Shown here: piece after piece, positions 1 to 8,098 of the stretch
How the letters are laid out: every line of letters begins with the position of its first letter
How positions within the stretch are numbered: the first letter of the stretch is position 1
Source: Mobiluncus curtisii subsp. curtisii ATCC 35241
Lineage (GTDB): Bacteria; Actinomycetota; Actinomycetes; Actinomycetales; Actinomycetaceae
DNA length: 64,000 bases
Direction of reading: 5' to 3'
NCBI RefSeq assembly: GCF_000146285.1
Contig: NZ_GL385912.1
Coordinates: forward strand, 1,681,251-1,745,250
The notes under the pieces: generated by a model
What the model was told of the DNA's origin: nothing
The model's input: only the letters and a program-made list of their open reading frames with translations
Database searches by the model: none
Position numbers and translations under genes: made by a program

Positions 1-2
1 GA

Positions 3-92
3 AACCTCGAGACCAGCACCATCGGCGCAATGTGGCTCACAGAGGCCCGAATCCCCCTGATTCCAGACCTGGAAAAACTATTGAAAGGATAA
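3..92 (+). CDS. C-terminal end of an unidentified gene
   Basis: An open frame enters from the left edge and ends at TAA 90-92, three bases before the ATG of the response regulator. Only 29 residues are visible, ending in DLEKLLKG. Because it sits immediately upstream of a NarL-type regulator in the same direction, a sensor kinase is the obvious guess, but the visible residues carry no kinase motif and the identity is not supported by the sequence. Confidence 0.5.
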   Translation, partial: NLETSTIGAMWLTEARIPLIPDLEKLLKG

Positions 93-94
93 TC

Positions 95-769
95 ATGACC
101 GCAGACACCCACCACCACTACCAGGTCATTCTGATAGACGATGACCACGAAATCCTTGAAGATCTGCGCTTAGTCATCGAAGCAGATCCCGAAATCAGTG
201 TGGCTGGCATCGGCTTTGATGGGAGCTACGTCCTGGACTTAGTGCAAACCCACCATCCCGACGTGGTTCTGATGGATGTAGAAATGCCCAAAGTGGACGG
301 CATCGCCGCCACTCGACAGCTCAAATCCCGATACCCTAACCTGGGAGTAATCATGTTAACAAACTTCCGCCATGATACTTGGCTGAAAGAAGCCCTAGAT
401 GCCGGGGCGGACGGATTCCTGACCAAGGACACGCCCCGCGCCGACTTGTCCGCTGCGATTAAACGTGTCGCCCATGGTGGCAGGTTCATGTCTACCAAAC
501 CCCTCAATATGCTGATAGCCAACTACGAGGACCCCAATTTCACCCCCGACCCCAGGTTCCGTGCCGGGGAAAAAGCTCTCACCGCTACCGAGCGGCAAGT
601 CTGGCAGGAAGCCCTGAGGGGAAAAAGCAACGCGCAAATCGCCAAAGTCATGCAAAGCAAGGAAAGCACCATTAAAACCCACATGAGCGCCATCATGCAA
701 AAATTCTCGGTACGCTCCCGCGCTGAACTCCTGGTTTTCAGTGCCAAAAACGGAGCTATTCGCGAATAA
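95..769 (+). CDS. NarL/LuxR-family response regulator
   Basis: A 224-aa DNA-binding response regulator. The receiver domain (about residues 9-130) has the acidic pair in LIDDDHE, the phospho-acceptor Asp in VVLMDVEMP, the conserved Thr in MLTN and the Lys in LTKDTP. A LuxR-type helix-turn-helix lies at about 170-220 (LTATERQVW, then STIKTHMSAIMQKF). The frame is open back to position 32, but ATG 95 follows GAAAGG at a good distance and is chosen. It is probably in one transcript with the truncated gene ending at 92. No target can be named. The family is certain; the signal sensed is unknown. Confidence 0.93.
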   Translation: MTADTHHHYQVILIDDDHEILEDLRLVIEADPEISVAGIGFDGSYVLDLVQTHHPDVVLMDVEMPKVDGIAATRQLKSRYPNLGVIMLTNFRHDTWLKEALDAGADGFLTKDTPRADLSAAIKRVAHGGRFMSTKPLNMLIANYEDPNFTPDPRFRAGEKALTATERQVWQEALRGKSNAQIAKVMQSKESTIKTHMSAIMQKFSVRSRAELLVFSAKNGAIRE

Positions 770-1031
770 GTCAATCCAGGTACCTCATACCCGCGCATCC
801 TAACCTAGCCATAGTGCACGACTGCCCGCTCCCACCACGCAAAAGTGGGCGAGAAAAGTTACCTATCAACCGAAAAAATCCTCGAAAAATCGCACACTGC
901 CAAAAAGTTTCTGTATGAAGGATAGAATTTTAGGATTAATTGTGTGTTTTTTGTTTGGGTTTTCCCATCCCTTTCCGGCTTTGTCGCCGGTGCGGTACCC
1001 CTTACGTATATCTAGCAAGTCAAGATTTACC
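770..1031. other. Intergenic stretch without a recognisable gene
   Basis: This AT-richer stretch follows the response regulator. Open frames here have unusual composition and no recognisable domain, so I do not call them. A bulged hairpin (roughly 827-852) is possible but lacks a T-tract. The 70-bp repeat described separately begins at 1032. Confidence 0.5.
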
Positions 1032-1101
1032 CGGCGCTGCCCCTCACGGGTTCGAGTCCCCAACCCCTTTAAATATTTTCGGACGGGATAAACCCGCCCG
1101 A
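1032..1101. repeat. 70-bp direct repeat, copy 1
   Basis: The bases 1032-1101 recur without a mismatch at 1212-1281, exactly 180 bp away. The repeat holds a tRNA T-arm-like stretch (GGGTTCGAGTCCC) and the first arm of a hairpin (AAATATTTTCG). Just beyond it, 1110-1127 matches 17 of 18 bases of 1290-1307, which is the 3' end of tRNA-Val with its flanking base. Copy 1 therefore carries a dead tail of that tRNA. Confidence 0.9.
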
Positions 1102-1127
1102 CAAAAAAGTGGACCCAGAAGGACTCA

Positions 1128-1219
1128 GTGATTTTGCTACGCAAAATCACCACCCGCTCGAAATCTTCGATTTCTCACGCCAGCGCCTGAAAACGCTGTC
1201 GCGTTTTCGGACGGCGCTG
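1128..1219. repeat. Cluster of three perfect short hairpins
   Basis: Three inverted repeats follow one another: 1128-1150 (10-bp arms, 3-nt loop), 1160-1174 (6-bp arms, 3-nt loop) and 1189-1208 (8-bp arms, 4-nt loop). The last is enclosed by a further 7-bp stem, CAGCGCC at 1181-1187 with GGCGCTG at 1213-1219. No T-tract follows, so they do not look like ordinary terminators. They fill the space between the two 70-bp repeat copies. Confidence 0.8.
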
Positions 1220-1281
1220 CCCCTCACGGGTTCGAGTCCCCAACCCCTTTAAATATTTTCGGACGGGATAAACCCGCCCGA
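1212..1281. repeat. 70-bp direct repeat, copy 2
   Basis: Identical to 1032-1101. This copy directly abuts the 3' end of the intact tRNA-Val gene, and its second half forms the long hairpin at 1251-1289. Confidence 0.9.
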
Positions 1282-1289
1282 AAATATTT
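1251..1289 (-). terminator. Long hairpin just downstream of tRNA-Val
   Basis: AAATATTTTCG at 1251-1261 pairs with CGAAAATATTT at 1279-1289, with an inner CGGG/CCCG stem around an ATAAA loop. It begins two bases past the tRNA 3' end. The T-rich arm, rather than a separate T-tract, would have to serve as the terminator tail, so the role is inferred from position. Confidence 0.55.
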
Positions 1290-1290
1290 G

Positions 1291-1364
1291 TGGACCCAGA
1301 GGGACTCGAACCCCCGACATCCACGGTGTAAACGTGGCGCTCTAGCCAACTGAGCTATAGGTCC
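1291..1364 (-). tRNA. tRNA-Val (anticodon UAC)
   Basis: A 74-nt cloverleaf on the minus strand. The acceptor stem GGACCTA pairs with TGGGTCC, the discriminator is A, the D-arm contains AGCTCAGTTGG, the anticodon stem CCACG/CGTGG encloses TTTACAC with anticodon TAC, and the T-arm contains GGTTCGAGTCC. No 3' CCA is encoded. It reads GUA valine codons. A partial copy of its 3' end lies 180 bp away (1110-1127). Confidence 0.95.
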
Positions 1365-1444
1365 TAAGGGTTTGCGCGAAACGCAAACACGAGACTATTG
1401 AGGATAACATTTGCCACGGCAAGTTGCGAACTGACCAGCCCGAA

Positions 1445-2045
1445 TCACTCCGCAAAAATAATCTCTCCACCACCTCTAGGCTCCCCCACCGGCAGGCTTG
1501 TATCCGAAGGCCAGCCCACGTCTCCTGCAGTTGCCGCAACAACTACTCTTTTACCGTTGTACGGAACCCACCCTGGGGTGGTATCAACGCCATCTACGCC
1601 CGCATAATATGCGCCCACACAGAGCAGCTTCGCTGAACCGGTTTGCATGCCGGTTCCATCCCCGCTCGTGCCAGCCACTGTTTGTGGTCCATCAAAGACC
1701 AGAATCGCGTACTTTTCATATTTAAAACTCCCGCTATAGTCAGGAAGACGATTTTCCGCAGCCTTAGAATCAGGTCAGCACTTTAAGACCACGGGTTTCC
1801 CAGGTCTGATTCTTTGGTCGTGAATCCCAACCTTTTGAGGCAGCCCGCATCATTAATCCCCCCCCCGCCAACCGCTCCGTGTGCGCCGCGCTTGGTGACC
1901 GGATTGCAGCGTTGTGGCAGACCGGTCGACAGAGCGGGTGTTCCCGCTCCCCCTACGGACCTGTTGCCTTCGACACTCTCAATAGGCACTGTCGCTGGGA
2001 AACCAGAACCATGCCCCATGTCAGTTTCCGCACCGAAATCATTGT
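1445..2045 (-). pseudogene. Decayed reading frame of unknown family
   Basis: Two protein-like stretches in different frames lie head to tail on the minus strand. The upstream one (about 2045-1783) runs into a run of nine C at 1858-1866 (nine G on the coding strand). The downstream one (about 1774-1445) has no start codon near its beginning, includes KYAILVFDG, and ends in EIIFAE. Inserting or deleting one base in the homopolymer does not join them, because a TGA at 1775-1777 intervenes, so more than one lesion is present. I do not recognise the family. It could also be two short unrelated genes, but neither has a convincing ribosome-binding site. Confidence 0.4.
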
Positions 2046-2093
2046 AAAAGACGAGCTATTCGCCCTGCACAACCGTGACTGGCACGGATATAC

Positions 2094-3350
2094 TTGCTGT
2101 CTGTGTCTCATTCTCACTCGATTTCTCGGATTTCTCGGACTCAAGAGGCTTCGACGACTTCGCCCGCTTCGCGCCTGGCGATGATAATTTCCTTGGGCTT
2201 GATTACGGTCTTGACCTTGGCGGGAGTGGTTTGGCTCTGGCCCGATTGGCACCATCTGCAAGAAGTCCGCCAGCTGAACTTCAGTTTCGCGACCGCACCG
2301 GGAGTTTCCTATGAACGCGCCAACATCGTGAAACTCGAGCCAAAGTGTCGAGACACCGACATTTCCTCTTCTGGCGCGCAAAGCCACCTAGACGACTGCG
2401 TCCGCCTGACCGTGCGTCTGACCAGTGGACCCGATTCCAACCAGGTCACCACCCTGGAGGCAGTCGGACCCGGCGCACATTCGGACTTGAAACCCGGTGA
2501 CACTATCCAAGTCATGCGCTCACCAGGGGAAAAACCCGGCGCCGACACCTACACCTTCACCGGCGTCCCCCACGACCTGCCCATTATCCTCTTTGCCATC
2601 CTGTTCGCCGTGATAGTTTTGGCAGTCGCCCGCGTCAAAGGAGCGCTTTCGCTGGTAGGACTAGCGTTCGCGACCGTGGTGATTGTGTACTTCATGCTGC
2701 CGTCCCTGGCCAGCGGTCGACCCGGCATCTGGGTCGGAGTGGTCGGATCGTGCGCCATCATGCTCATCGTCATTCACATCGCCCACGGCATCTCCATGCG
2801 GACCGCATCTGCCCTGCTGGGCACCGTGTGCGGTTTGGGGCTTTCGGCTTTGCTGGGCGCCATCGCTGTGAAAAGCGCGCACATTTCGGGTTACATTGAC
2901 GAAACCTCCTTTGACCTGTCCGCCGCTATCCCGCACCTCAACATGAGCCAACTGTTCGTTGCTGCCACTATCCTGGCGGGACTGGGGGTGCTTAACGACG
3001 TGACCATCACTCAAGCTTCGGCGGTGTGGGAGCTGCGATTGGCAGCCCCAACCTATACTCGTCGCGAAATCTATCAAAGCGCTATGCGCATCGGACGCGA
3101 CCACATCGCGTCGACGATTTACACCATTGTCTTTGCCTACACCGGCGCGGCACTCTCTACGGTGATGCTGATAGTTTTGTTCTTTGAACGCTCACTCAGC
3201 GACCTCTTCACGACGGAGGCTCTCGCCGCCCAAGCCTTGCAAATATTGGCATCCGGTTCTGCCCTCATTGCCAGCGTCCCCATCACCACCGCTATCTCTA
3301 CCTTGGCGGTACGCAAACCCACCCCGCCGGTGACTGAAATTTGCGATTAA
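2094..3350 (+). CDS. YibE/F family integral membrane protein
   Basis: A protein of up to 418 aa of the YibE/F family. It has one N-terminal membrane segment, an extracytoplasmic stretch (about 50-160) ending in a small beta-rich part (KPGDTIQVMR), then about seven membrane helices, with the family's typical PHDLPIILFA entry and the conserved GVLNDVTITQAS segment (around residue 300). The family is common in Firmicutes and Actinobacteria and lacks an established biochemical role; transport has been suggested. The start is uncertain: TTG 2094 and GTG 2103 are open, as is ATG 2181 just before the first membrane segment, and none has a strong Shine-Dalgarno sequence. Confidence 0.85.
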   Translation: MLSVSHSHSISRISRTQEASTTSPASRLAMIISLGLITVLTLAGVVWLWPDWHHLQEVRQLNFSFATAPGVSYERANIVKLEPKCRDTDISSSGAQSHLDDCVRLTVRLTSGPDSNQVTTLEAVGPGAHSDLKPGDTIQVMRSPGEKPGADTYTFTGVPHDLPIILFAILFAVIVLAVARVKGALSLVGLAFATVVIVYFMLPSLASGRPGIWVGVVGSCAIMLIVIHIAHGISMRTASALLGTVCGLGLSALLGAIAVKSAHISGYIDETSFDLSAAIPHLNMSQLFVAATILAGLGVLNDVTITQASAVWELRLAAPTYTRREIYQSAMRIGRDHIASTIYTIVFAYTGAALSTVMLIVLFFERSLSDLFTTEALAAQALQILASGSALIASVPITTAISTLAVRKPTPPVTEICD

Positions 3351-3480
3351 ATCGGGGTTGGGGTGGCCTAAGGTATAGTCCCCCGATTTCTCGCCCCCTC
3401 ACCCGACAGCTCTCGACACGCCAGACAGCAGACACGCGAAAATCCCCCGTATTTGAGCCCTCGTTACAGACAAAAAGAAA

Positions 3481-3514
3481 CCCCCTGAACCGAGCAAAGA
3501 GGCAGTTCAGGGGG
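3481..3514 (-). terminator. Rho-independent terminator downstream of tRNA-fMet
   Basis: A perfect 10-bp stem, CCCCCTGAAC (3481-3490) with GTTCAGGGGG (3505-3514). On the minus strand it is followed by a T-rich run (TTTCTTTTT), and on the plus strand by TATTTATTT, so it could stop transcription from both tRNA-fMet and the YibE/F gene. Confidence 0.85.
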
Positions 3515-3525
3515 TATTTATTTAG

Positions 3526-3599
3526 TAGCGGGGGCCGGATTTGAACCGACGACCTCCGGGTTATGAGCCCGGCGAGCTACCGAGCTGCTCCACCCCGCG
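3526..3599 (-). tRNA. Initiator tRNA-fMet (anticodon CAU)
   Basis: A 74-nt initiator tRNA on the minus strand. It starts CGCGGGGTGGAGCAG, its anticodon loop CTCATAA carries CAT, three G-C pairs (GGG/CCC) flank the loop, and C1 faces U72, the unpaired first position that marks initiators in actinobacteria. No CCA is encoded. The terminator at 3481-3514 lies 11 nt past its 3' end. Confidence 0.96.
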
Positions 3600-3766
3600 T
3601 CAAGCGACCCGTACACTTTACCAGTTCTGAAGTTTTACCTCAACTTGGCAGGCGTCACGGGTCGAGCTCACAAGCCCGCTGCGGCACTTTCCGGGTCGAC
3701 TGACGGTTTCTCAGCCCGGCGATTTCCACCTCGACTAGGGGACTTTCCGCAGTCGACCCTCCCGCG

Positions 3767-6700
3767 TCAGCTAGCGAATTTCCGAGGTTGCGGACGAGCG
3801 CTGGCTGCCGCAGAGGCTTTCACCTTGGGGCTAGCCGCCGGGGTCGCTGCGCCGCTGGGCTGAGCAGTTGGCTGGACGCTAGGGGTATCTCCGGGATTTG
3901 CCGGCTGCGTCGCGTCCGAAGGCAACGGCGCGAAGGTCAGGGCCAGCTGCAGCTGTTGCTTTAGCTCGGTTTGAGCCTTACCGTAGGCTTCCCAATCGCC
4001 TGCCTTCATAGCCGCGTCCGCATCATCCATCGCCTTGCGTGCGCCGTTCAAAGCCGCCTGGAGCTGCTGTTGCGGCGTCAAATTCGGCTTGGCAGGACTC
4101 TGCTCACCATCCGCACCGGCAGCTCCCGGCACGTCATTTTCAGAAGTCTGTACCCCGGCGTCACCACCAAATAGCTGATCCAGGGAAGCCTGCAGCGTCG
4201 GGGCGAAACCAATCTTGTCGCCGAAAGACGTCAGCACGAAACGCAGCAGCGGATAGGACGTACCCGAATTACCCTGCACATACACCGGCTGGACATACAG
4301 CAGCCCCCCGCCGACTGGCAAAGTCAGCAGGTTACCACGAACGACTTCGGTAGATTGCTGGGACAGCAGGTTCAAGGTCTGCGAGACCGTATCGGTGGTC
4401 TTGAACTTGTTGGACACCTGACCCGGACCGGGAACTGCCAGGTCCGAGGGCAAGGACAGCAGCCGTAGCTTGCCATACCCGTCACGAATCTTGCCGGGCT
4501 CTGATCCCGTTTCCGAGTCCACCGTCAAATACCCGGTCAACACGTTTCGGTCCGATTGTCCGTAAGGAATATAGGTCGAGTACAGTGAGAACTCGGTCGA
4601 TTCCTGACCGGGGGCTTTCATAGTCAGATAGTAGGGAGGCTGCAGCGCTGACGAGACGGTTTGGGAACCCTCGTGAGTCGGGTCATCAGGCAGCTTCCAG
4701 AAGTCCGAACCGGAATAGAACGAACGCGGGTCGGTCGTGTGGTAGCGCGCAATGAGGTTTCGCTGCACTTTGAACAGGTCCTCAGGATACTTAAAGTGCG
4801 CCATCAAATCGCCAGAAACCGAACTCAGCGGCTCAATCTGACCGGGGAACACGTTACTCCAAGCGTTGACGATGGGGTCTTTCGCGTCCCACTGGTACAG
4901 ATGGACCGAACCGTCGTAGGCATCAACCACGGCTTTCACCGAGTTGCGCATATAGTTCACGTTATTCATGACTTGGTAGCCGTAGCCAATGTTGCGCGAA
5001 TCAGAGATAGAAGTGTTCAAATCCATGTGGTTTGAATACGGGTAGGAGTTCGAGGTCGTGTAACCGTCAACAATCCATACCACCCGTTTCGGGGTTTTCG
5101 GGTCGCCGTCCATGTCCACGACCGCGGGATAAGCCCGCGAATCCAATGTCAGGTATGGGGCGACTTTCGCCACGCGTTCTTCGGGAGAACGATAAAACAG
5201 GATTTGGGATGATTTATTGACCTGTTGAGAAAAGAAGATTTCAGACGAACGGAACTTGAGGGCATACATCAGCCTCTCCCACAGGTTACCCACGCTGGGT
5301 CCGCCTTTACCCGTAAAGGTGTTGTTCACGCCCTTGTCCTGAGTTACATCCGAAGGGTAATCAAACTCGCGTTTCGGCGCGCCCTTTGGCGCCCCCACGA
5401 TGGAATAATCCGGCGAGAACTGACCAAAGTAAATCCGCGGTTCATACTCACCCAACTCGCCTTGGGAAGGGATACCTTTTTCCCAAAACGCCGGAGAACC
5501 GTCCCCTTCAACCTTGGAACCGTAGGCAGTAACGACCCCGAAACCGTGAGTGAACACCGTATGCTGGTTGACCCAGGACTTTTGAGAATCGCCCAGCTGG
5601 TTCGTATCCAGCTCGCGAACCGCAATCACGGTGTCTTGTGCCTTGCCGTCAATCGTGTAGCGATCTACCGCCAGGTTGGAGGCAAAACGATAGTACTGCC
5701 GGTTCTGTTCCATCTGGCCAAAAGTGCGGGACACTACCGAAGGGTCCAACAGACGAATCGAGGCGGTAGACTCGCTGTCCGACCGGAGCTGACCGGCAGT
5801 CGCCTCCGTGGTCGCTTTATAGGTTTCTTCCTTTACGTCAGCGATTCCAAAGGCGTCACGAGTCGCTTTGATGTTGTTCGAGATGTAGGGCGCTTCAAGT
5901 TCCTGCGCGGAAGGATCGACCTGGAACCGCTGCACCAGCCACGGGTATAGCCCACCCACCAGCACTGATGACAGCACCATGACACCGACCCCGGTGGCGG
6001 GAATGACCCAAGACTTCCGAAATGCACCGATGATGAACAATACCGCGATGACCAAGGAAATCCCTACCAAGATGTTCTTGGCTGGCAGGACGGCATGAAT
6101 ATCGGTATAGGACGCCCCGGAGAATTTGTCGTGCGTGCCCAGCAGCAGCACGAACCGATCCAGGTAGTAGCGCAGACCGATGATGGCAGCCAGGATAGCC
6201 AGCAACACCGAAATATGAATCCGGGTGCGGTTGGGGATTTCAGCAATCTTCGTGGACAAGTTACCTTGCAGATAGTAGCGACCCAGGGTAAACATTCCGG
6301 CAGCCACCACCACATAGAACAGCAGGGTGGTCAACTCGGAAAATACTGGCAGAGAGAACACAAAGAATGACGAATCGCGAGCGAAGATGGGATCCTTGAC
6401 CCCAAAGTTACTCCGGTGGAACCATGCCGCGAACAACTCCCACTGCGAAATCAACGGGGTGGCGACCATCAGACCCACCACCAGCGGCAGAACCACAATC
6501 AGGAATTTACGCCACGGCTGCAGAGTATCGTGCAGGGCTGCCACCGCGGGACGCTCGGAGCGGCGGGTAGCACGCCGGAATTCCTCCTCCAAATCAGCCG
6601 TGTCAAAGACCGTTTCAAACTCAGCATCCAAGTCAATAATTTTTTCCGAGTCAGCAGGCTTGTCGGCACCTTTACGGTCCGTTGACTGTTCGCCTGGGTA

Positions 6701-7222
6701 GAGAGTTTCATCACTCTGCGAGTCTGGCTTTTCCTGCTTACCGGTATCTGGGTTAGTTTTTTTACCGTTACGCTGCGCTTGGCGTTTCGCCGCGTCCATC
6801 TTGCGTTCCGCGTTGCGACGTTTCTTAGCTTTGCCGCGTTGCGAAGCATCGGGACTCGCCTGTGCCGCAATCATCAAGTTCACCCATGTCACCGCGGCCG
6901 CCAACAACATTGCCACGACCACCAGACCAATGCGCCACCCCCAGGCTGTCAACACCACGGAAATGCGACCCAGCTGCTGATACCAAGCCAGTTCTGCCCA
7001 AACTTTGGACATGACACCTACCACGGCGATAAGCACCGCGATAATCGCGACGACCATGCCCAATGTCTTGTTTCCACCCTGCGGAGCGGAATTCGTTCCC
7101 CCGGCAGCGGGACGTGGCATACGGGGCGGCTGCATCCCGCCCGGACCACGCGAAACACCCCCCGGAGGACCGGCAAAAATGTTGCCAAAGAATGAACCGT
7201 TGGAGGGATGCCCTGTACTCAC
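3767..7222 (-). CDS. UPF0182 family large membrane protein
   Basis: 1151 aa, of the UPF0182 family (Rv3193c/Rv0064-type). The N-terminus is Gly/Pro rich and is followed by two membrane helices (about 50-75 and 90-115). A highly charged cytoplasmic linker (about 120-240) precedes about five more helices (about 240-440). A large extracytoplasmic domain (about 450-1050) and an Ala/Pro-rich tail complete it. The start is GTG 7222 behind GAGG. No function is established for the family. Its gene here faces PPA1309 and forms one end of a gene block conserved in actinobacteria. The long charged linker between helices 2 and 3 looks longer than I would expect. Confidence 0.93.
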   Translation of the reverse strand: MSTGHPSNGSFFGNIFAGPPGGVSRGPGGMQPPRMPRPAAGGTNSAPQGGNKTLGMVVAIIAVLIAVVGVMSKVWAELAWYQQLGRISVVLTAWGWRIGLVVVAMLLAAAVTWVNLMIAAQASPDASQRGKAKKRRNAERKMDAAKRQAQRNGKKTNPDTGKQEKPDSQSDETLYPGEQSTDRKGADKPADSEKIIDLDAEFETVFDTADLEEEFRRATRRSERPAVAALHDTLQPWRKFLIVVLPLVVGLMVATPLISQWELFAAWFHRSNFGVKDPIFARDSSFFVFSLPVFSELTTLLFYVVVAAGMFTLGRYYLQGNLSTKIAEIPNRTRIHISVLLAILAAIIGLRYYLDRFVLLLGTHDKFSGASYTDIHAVLPAKNILVGISLVIAVLFIIGAFRKSWVIPATGVGVMVLSSVLVGGLYPWLVQRFQVDPSAQELEAPYISNNIKATRDAFGIADVKEETYKATTEATAGQLRSDSESTASIRLLDPSVVSRTFGQMEQNRQYYRFASNLAVDRYTIDGKAQDTVIAVRELDTNQLGDSQKSWVNQHTVFTHGFGVVTAYGSKVEGDGSPAFWEKGIPSQGELGEYEPRIYFGQFSPDYSIVGAPKGAPKREFDYPSDVTQDKGVNNTFTGKGGPSVGNLWERLMYALKFRSSEIFFSQQVNKSSQILFYRSPEERVAKVAPYLTLDSRAYPAVVDMDGDPKTPKRVVWIVDGYTTSNSYPYSNHMDLNTSISDSRNIGYGYQVMNNVNYMRNSVKAVVDAYDGSVHLYQWDAKDPIVNAWSNVFPGQIEPLSSVSGDLMAHFKYPEDLFKVQRNLIARYHTTDPRSFYSGSDFWKLPDDPTHEGSQTVSSALQPPYYLTMKAPGQESTEFSLYSTYIPYGQSDRNVLTGYLTVDSETGSEPGKIRDGYGKLRLLSLPSDLAVPGPGQVSNKFKTTDTVSQTLNLLSQQSTEVVRGNLLTLPVGGGLLYVQPVYVQGNSGTSYPLLRFVLTSFGDKIGFAPTLQASLDQLFGGDAGVQTSENDVPGAAGADGEQSPAKPNLTPQQQLQAALNGARKAMDDADAAMKAGDWEAYGKAQTELKQQLQLALTFAPLPSDATQPANPGDTPSVQPTAQPSGAATPAASPKVKASAAASARPQPRKFAS

Positions 7223-7356
7223 TTAACACCTCAGTTTCAAATCGGGTACTCAAGTGCCATCTTTCCACAAAACCTCGGTGTTCTTCCATTCGGGACATTT
7301 TTCGTCCACTGTGACCGCTCACCTGAGTGATTCCCCGAAGTTTCAACTTTTGATGG

Positions 7357-7362
7357 GATAAT
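7357..7362 (+). promoter_or_regulatory. Candidate -10 box for a leaderless PPA1309 mRNA
   Basis: GATAAT ends 7 nt before ATG 7370, which fits a transcript starting at or next to the start codon. The upstream in-frame ATG at 7361 overlaps the box. Confidence 0.5.
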
Positions 7363-7369
7363 GGAAATC

Positions 7370-8071
7370 ATGAGTGAGTCAAGCAATCCTTTAACGAATT
7401 TTCCCGGCGGGACCGTAATGGGGATGTCATTTACTCCCGATGGGGACTCCCGCCCGACCCCGACCGGAGAAGAATCCGTACCCCCCGCGTCTGAACAGGT
7501 TCCCGTCACGGCTGAGATTCCCGCTATTGTGCGGGTAGTGTGGGAGATTGACGCCCATGCCGAACCACTGACAGACCTGCAAACCGGTCAGCTCTTTACT
7601 CTGCACAAGACCGGGGATGCCGCCCAAATGCTGACCGGACATGCTCCGGATGAGCTGGTCAACGCGATGCGTGATACCGCCGAGTCAGATCCGGAATCGT
7701 TGACTGCATTGCCTTTCCAGCTGCCCAACGATGACGGTTTAGATTTCTTAAAACAGCTGGGGCGCGTGGTATGGAGCGACGAAATCGAAGGCGTGGCGGT
7801 GCTCTATGAAACGAACGCCATGTTGACCGCCGCAGACATGGCAGACGCCCCCGCTGACCCCCAGGAACGGCAAGCCTACCTGGAGAAAAAGACTGCCGGT
7901 CAAGAACGATCCCGCTTCGTTGTGGCAGCCACCCGCACTGAAGCCTGGTCGGTCGTGCACCCGCGCTTCGACACTGACCCGGAGCATATTGAACAGGGCC
8001 CGGCGTTAGTCGCGGATTTGCTGCAGCTGATTACCAACGGCATCAACGGTGGTTCAAACACCGCTTCTTGA
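7370..8071 (+). CDS. PPA1309 family protein
   Basis: 233 aa, soluble, of the actinobacterial PPA1309 family, whose function is unknown. After a disordered Pro-rich leader (about 1-45) comes one compact domain including VVWEIDAHAEP, the ALPFQLPNDDG segment and the RFVVAATR-EAW motif near the C-terminus. The same frame has an ATG at 7361, but ATG 7370 sits the right distance from a -10-like GATAAT for leaderless expression. It is divergent from the UPF0182 gene and convergent with uvrD2, as in related genomes, so a functional link with those genes is plausible but unproven. Confidence 0.85.
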   Translation: MSESSNPLTNFPGGTVMGMSFTPDGDSRPTPTGEESVPPASEQVPVTAEIPAIVRVVWEIDAHAEPLTDLQTGQLFTLHKTGDAAQMLTGHAPDELVNAMRDTAESDPESLTALPFQLPNDDGLDFLKQLGRVVWSDEIEGVAVLYETNAMLTAADMADAPADPQERQAYLEKKTAGQERSRFVVAATRTEAWSVVHPRFDTDPEHIEQGPALVADLLQLITNGINGGSNTAS

Positions 8072-8098
8072 CCTGCGCTAGCGCCGACCGAACCGAGT

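Noticed and set aside
1037-1060. Possible second tRNA from the T-arm-like GGGTTCGAGTCCC
   Set aside because: No acceptor, D-arm or anticodon arm can be fitted on either strand; it occurs inside the 70-bp repeat only.
866-1153. 95-codon frame on the minus strand through the repeat region
   Set aside because: It runs across the repeat and hairpins, has no start signal and no recognisable domain.
5225-5950. 241-codon open frame on the plus strand inside the UPF0182 gene
   Set aside because: It is antisense to a well-conserved gene, has an Arg-rich composition typical of shadow frames and no ribosome site.
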